DNA of 64,000 nt from contig NC_037254.1 in NCBI RefSeq assembly GCF_000002425.4, forward strand, positions 3,561,797 to 3,625,796. Reading direction: 5' to 3'. This DNA comes from Physcomitrium patens. Taxonomy: Eukaryota; Streptophyta; Bryopsida; Funariales; Funariaceae. Shown here piece after piece: positions 61,958 through 64,000 of this stretch (the first letter of the stretch is position 1; each line of letters starts with the position of its first letter). The notes below the pieces were generated by a model, which was given only the letters and a program-made list of their open reading frames with translations, was not told the DNA's origin and did not search any database. A program made the translations under genes and the position numbers.

Positions 61958-62449
61958 TTACAAAGGATCTTCCAGTCCATTTTTTTTATAAATACTAGTA
62001 ATCTTTTCATTATCTTCTAATATTCCTAACCTATGCAATTCTCTTTTAATAGTACTTAATTCTTTTTTTTATTATTTTTAAGTCATCAATCTTCTTATAT
62101 ATAATGCTTCTAATTTCAAAAACGCTAATAAATCTTCTATTAAAAGCACCTATATCTTGCGAGAGTACCTCTCTTTCAGTACTTCTATAATCTTGTTTTA
62201 TAGCGGTACCTTCAAAAAATCCTTGAATTCTTCAACAACCCTTGGCAATGGATTTTCTCTCAATTTATCTCAATTCCGCTCATGATTTGGATGCATAATC
62301 AAAAACTGTACTACCCTCCTCCCATCCTCACTACAAATTCGTACATAAGCTAAACCATCATCAAGTATATTTGTTTCCATTCAAGTTGCAATAATATATA
62401 GTTGTCCCAAAATAAGAGGATAAGATGTTGTATTTTGAACAAAAAAATT

Positions 62450-62869
62450 CTACTCCATTGCAATATCACCAATCCAAATTTTTACATCCGGGTAAGTACC
62501 ATATAACTCTCTACATGTATTATTGGCTGCCCGTATTGTCCACCCATGCTCCATGTCAATTAGCCACCTTTGCTTCATATAAAGATCTTTAGACATAAGC
62601 TTTACCTCTAAACCATGGTCAATCAAAGCAACAACCGATTCATCTATATTTCCAATCTTAACTAATACCTCTGTAGTTGCTCTAGCCCAATGCTTTCGAG
62701 TATAATGACTTAAAACCTCTCTATCTTTATTACCTTGATCATCAAAACGTACCCTTTGATTATAATTCCTCTTTTCACTTGTTGATTGTTTATAACAATT
62801 ATCAAATACATCTTCTTCACCTTCGTATGTGTGTGCATCAATAACAAGATTTAATCCAACTTCTCCCAT
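62450..62869 (-). pseudogene. Element A retropepsin-like protease, decayed
   Basis: ALIDHGLEVKLMSKDLY aligns with the retropepsin active-site strand, with DHG where DSG/DTG is expected, and is followed by a WTIRAANNT...G flap-like region. The catalytic loop is altered, so the enzyme would be inactive. Confidence 0.65.
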
Positions 62870-63112
62870 TAATTGCCTCTTTCATTTAATACTCTCAATA
62901 ATGACATCATGGAATTCTTTCTTGATAATTTCTAAAATTTCTTTCAATATAAACTCAACCTTAGCATTGAGTACACGTTCCTCAAGCACTCCCTTTAAAT
63001 CTGTTGTTGCTTCAATATGAGAGAGTAGTTTATAAGTTTTCAATTTATCTTTATCTTTCATCTCTATTACTTTTTCTTCTGATATTATTGAAGTATCCTT
63101 TGTTGAAAATTC

Positions 63113-64000
63113 TTATGAAGCTGATGCATGAGCCTTATCTCCTCGAGTTTGCCTTTTAGAAGAATTTTCTTCTCTTGAATCATCAAAATTTCCTCTTCTC
63201 TTTTCTTCCATTAAAGCTTCATGTTGGCTTTTAGAAAAATATGCATGTACTAACAAAGCTTCTACAAGATCCTCCCAACCCGTAGTACCACAAATTGTTG
63301 CAGTAATTTTTAATAAAGCTTCCTGTGGCATCTTTTCTTTTTGCATTGTAGAAATAGCACAAGACCAAAGTCCACTTGGTTGAACATTTCTAACAAAATT
63401 TTGTCTGCCATCATTATCCACCCTAGTTCCATAACTCACAGCTTCTATTGCTGCAATTTCATGTGTTGCCAAATAGTCTCTAACTTATGCTTTCATGCAT
63501 CCTTTACCAAAGTTGGTTTAGAAAAGATCACCAGTATCTTTCAATAGAACCTTTCCATCTTTCCAATAAACAATGTCTTATTGAACCATCTCATCAAATT
63601 CACCACAATCTTTTCAAGAATGAAAATCATCATTATACCAAATACATCTTTATTCATACCCTTGTACTATAGCAAGTTCAAATAATTGAATCATCTCTTT
63701 CTCAGAAACGCAATTCAATTCCATTTCCCACACATAACATCTTAAATATTTGGAAATATCCCTCCTATCAAATTGGTCAACCTTGTTAACCACTGCTTGC
63801 AATGCTTTGGTTACCAAAGTCTCTTTGCGATCATTGCCCTGTTGCTGTTGGATAAATAATGTAAATGCTTGAAACATTTTTGCAATGTTTGGGTCAAGGT
63901 ACATGCCTTGTTTACTAGTAGAAATTCTACTTGAAGTTGGGCTTGAAGATCCACTTGAAGCTCCATCCAAAGCTCCATTAAAAATTCCAAATTCAACCTT
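63113..64000 (-). pseudogene. Element A gag remnants, cut by window edge
   Basis: Minus-strand frames 63970-63650 (starting MDGASSGSSSPTSSR, then FTLFIQQQQGNDRK and a region like the gag capsid start) and 63472-63113 (a later gag segment with ALLKITATICGTTGWEDLVEALL, ending in a charged tail). They are separated by stops. The gag start is near or beyond the right edge. Confidence 0.6.

Larger units (their letters stand above)
41065..64000 (-). mobile_element. Element A: Ty3/Gypsy retrotransposon, outermost, interrupted; 5' end beyond window
   Basis: Minus-strand order gag, protease, reverse transcriptase, RNase H, integrase, then a polypurine tract and a 3' LTR, which is the Ty3/Gypsy order. 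Its own DNA is 61,102-64,000 and 41,065-44,820; the middle is element B. Joining the two sides over one copy of the duplicated AAGAC (minus strand) makes the reverse transcriptase continuous: EKT then MPFLDNVLIKEC, where family members have an FLDD-type catalytic motif. The integrase ends in a GPY/F-like module without a chromodomain. All coding parts carry stops. The 5' LTR and the start of gag are to the right of the window. Confidence 0.88.

Noticed and set aside
1-64000. CRISPR arrays, rRNA genes, tRNA genes
   Set aside because: None seen; the only short regular repeats are microsatellites and the small tandem repeats listed.

Overview
The window is nuclear DNA of a land plant, most likely a moss or another non-seed plant. 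The genes have many short GT-AG introns, purine-rich or GA-repeat 5' leaders and GC-richer exons. They sit in very AT-rich intergenic DNA full of TA microsatellites and homopolymer runs. No bacterial, organellar or viral-genome organisation is seen. The species cannot be named from sequence alone.

Genic part (about 2.6-39 kb). Four genes can be spliced by eye into uninterrupted reading frames. They are a membrane-anchored hybrid histidine kinase (4234-7787, +, 7 exons, 865 aa), an AdoMet-dependent methyltransferase (13650-15174, +, 5 exons), a small intronless acyl-CoA-binding protein (20156-20413, -) and the COPII GTPase SAR1 (32574-34230, -, 3 exons, 193 aa). Two further models are less certain: a small putative secreted protein (19294-19896, +) and an unrecognised hydrophilic 280-aa protein with a duplicated 18-residue motif (37466-38922, +). 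Two genes are decayed: an ER-type multi-EF-hand protein of the CREC/reticulocalbin class (16576-18725, +) with several in-frame stops, and a CNNM/DUF21-CBS membrane protein (24183-27060, -) with small frame-disrupting deletions. The genes do not form an operon-like unit; they are separate housekeeping or signalling genes. The kinase, ACBP and SAR1 act in signalling, lipid handling and ER export.

Transposon part (41,065 to the right edge). This is a four-level nested block of LTR retrotransposons. Element A (Ty3/Gypsy, - strand, 5' end outside the window) is cut inside its reverse transcriptase by element B (44,821-61,096, +, two 770-bp LTRs, 5-bp target duplication GTCTT). B is cut between RNase H and integrase by element C (50,284-57,931, -, a chromodomain-bearing chromovirus with two LTRs of about 537 bp). 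C is cut inside its chromodomain by a 1,272-bp solo LTR, D (51,431-52,702), with a 4-bp target duplication CCGC. D belongs to the same LTR family as A, in the opposite orientation, so one family was active both before and after B and C arrived. In each case checked, the host element's coding frame rejoins exactly across the insertion. All internal genes carry stops, mostly explicable by C-to-T or G-to-A change, so the block looks dead and old. B also carries an extra coiled-coil ORF between integrase and its 3' LTR.

The clearest unusual items are the datable nesting with the same family at both ends of the history, the extra ORF of element B, the unrecognised repeat protein at 37.5-38.9 kb, and two neighbouring conserved genes caught in decay.
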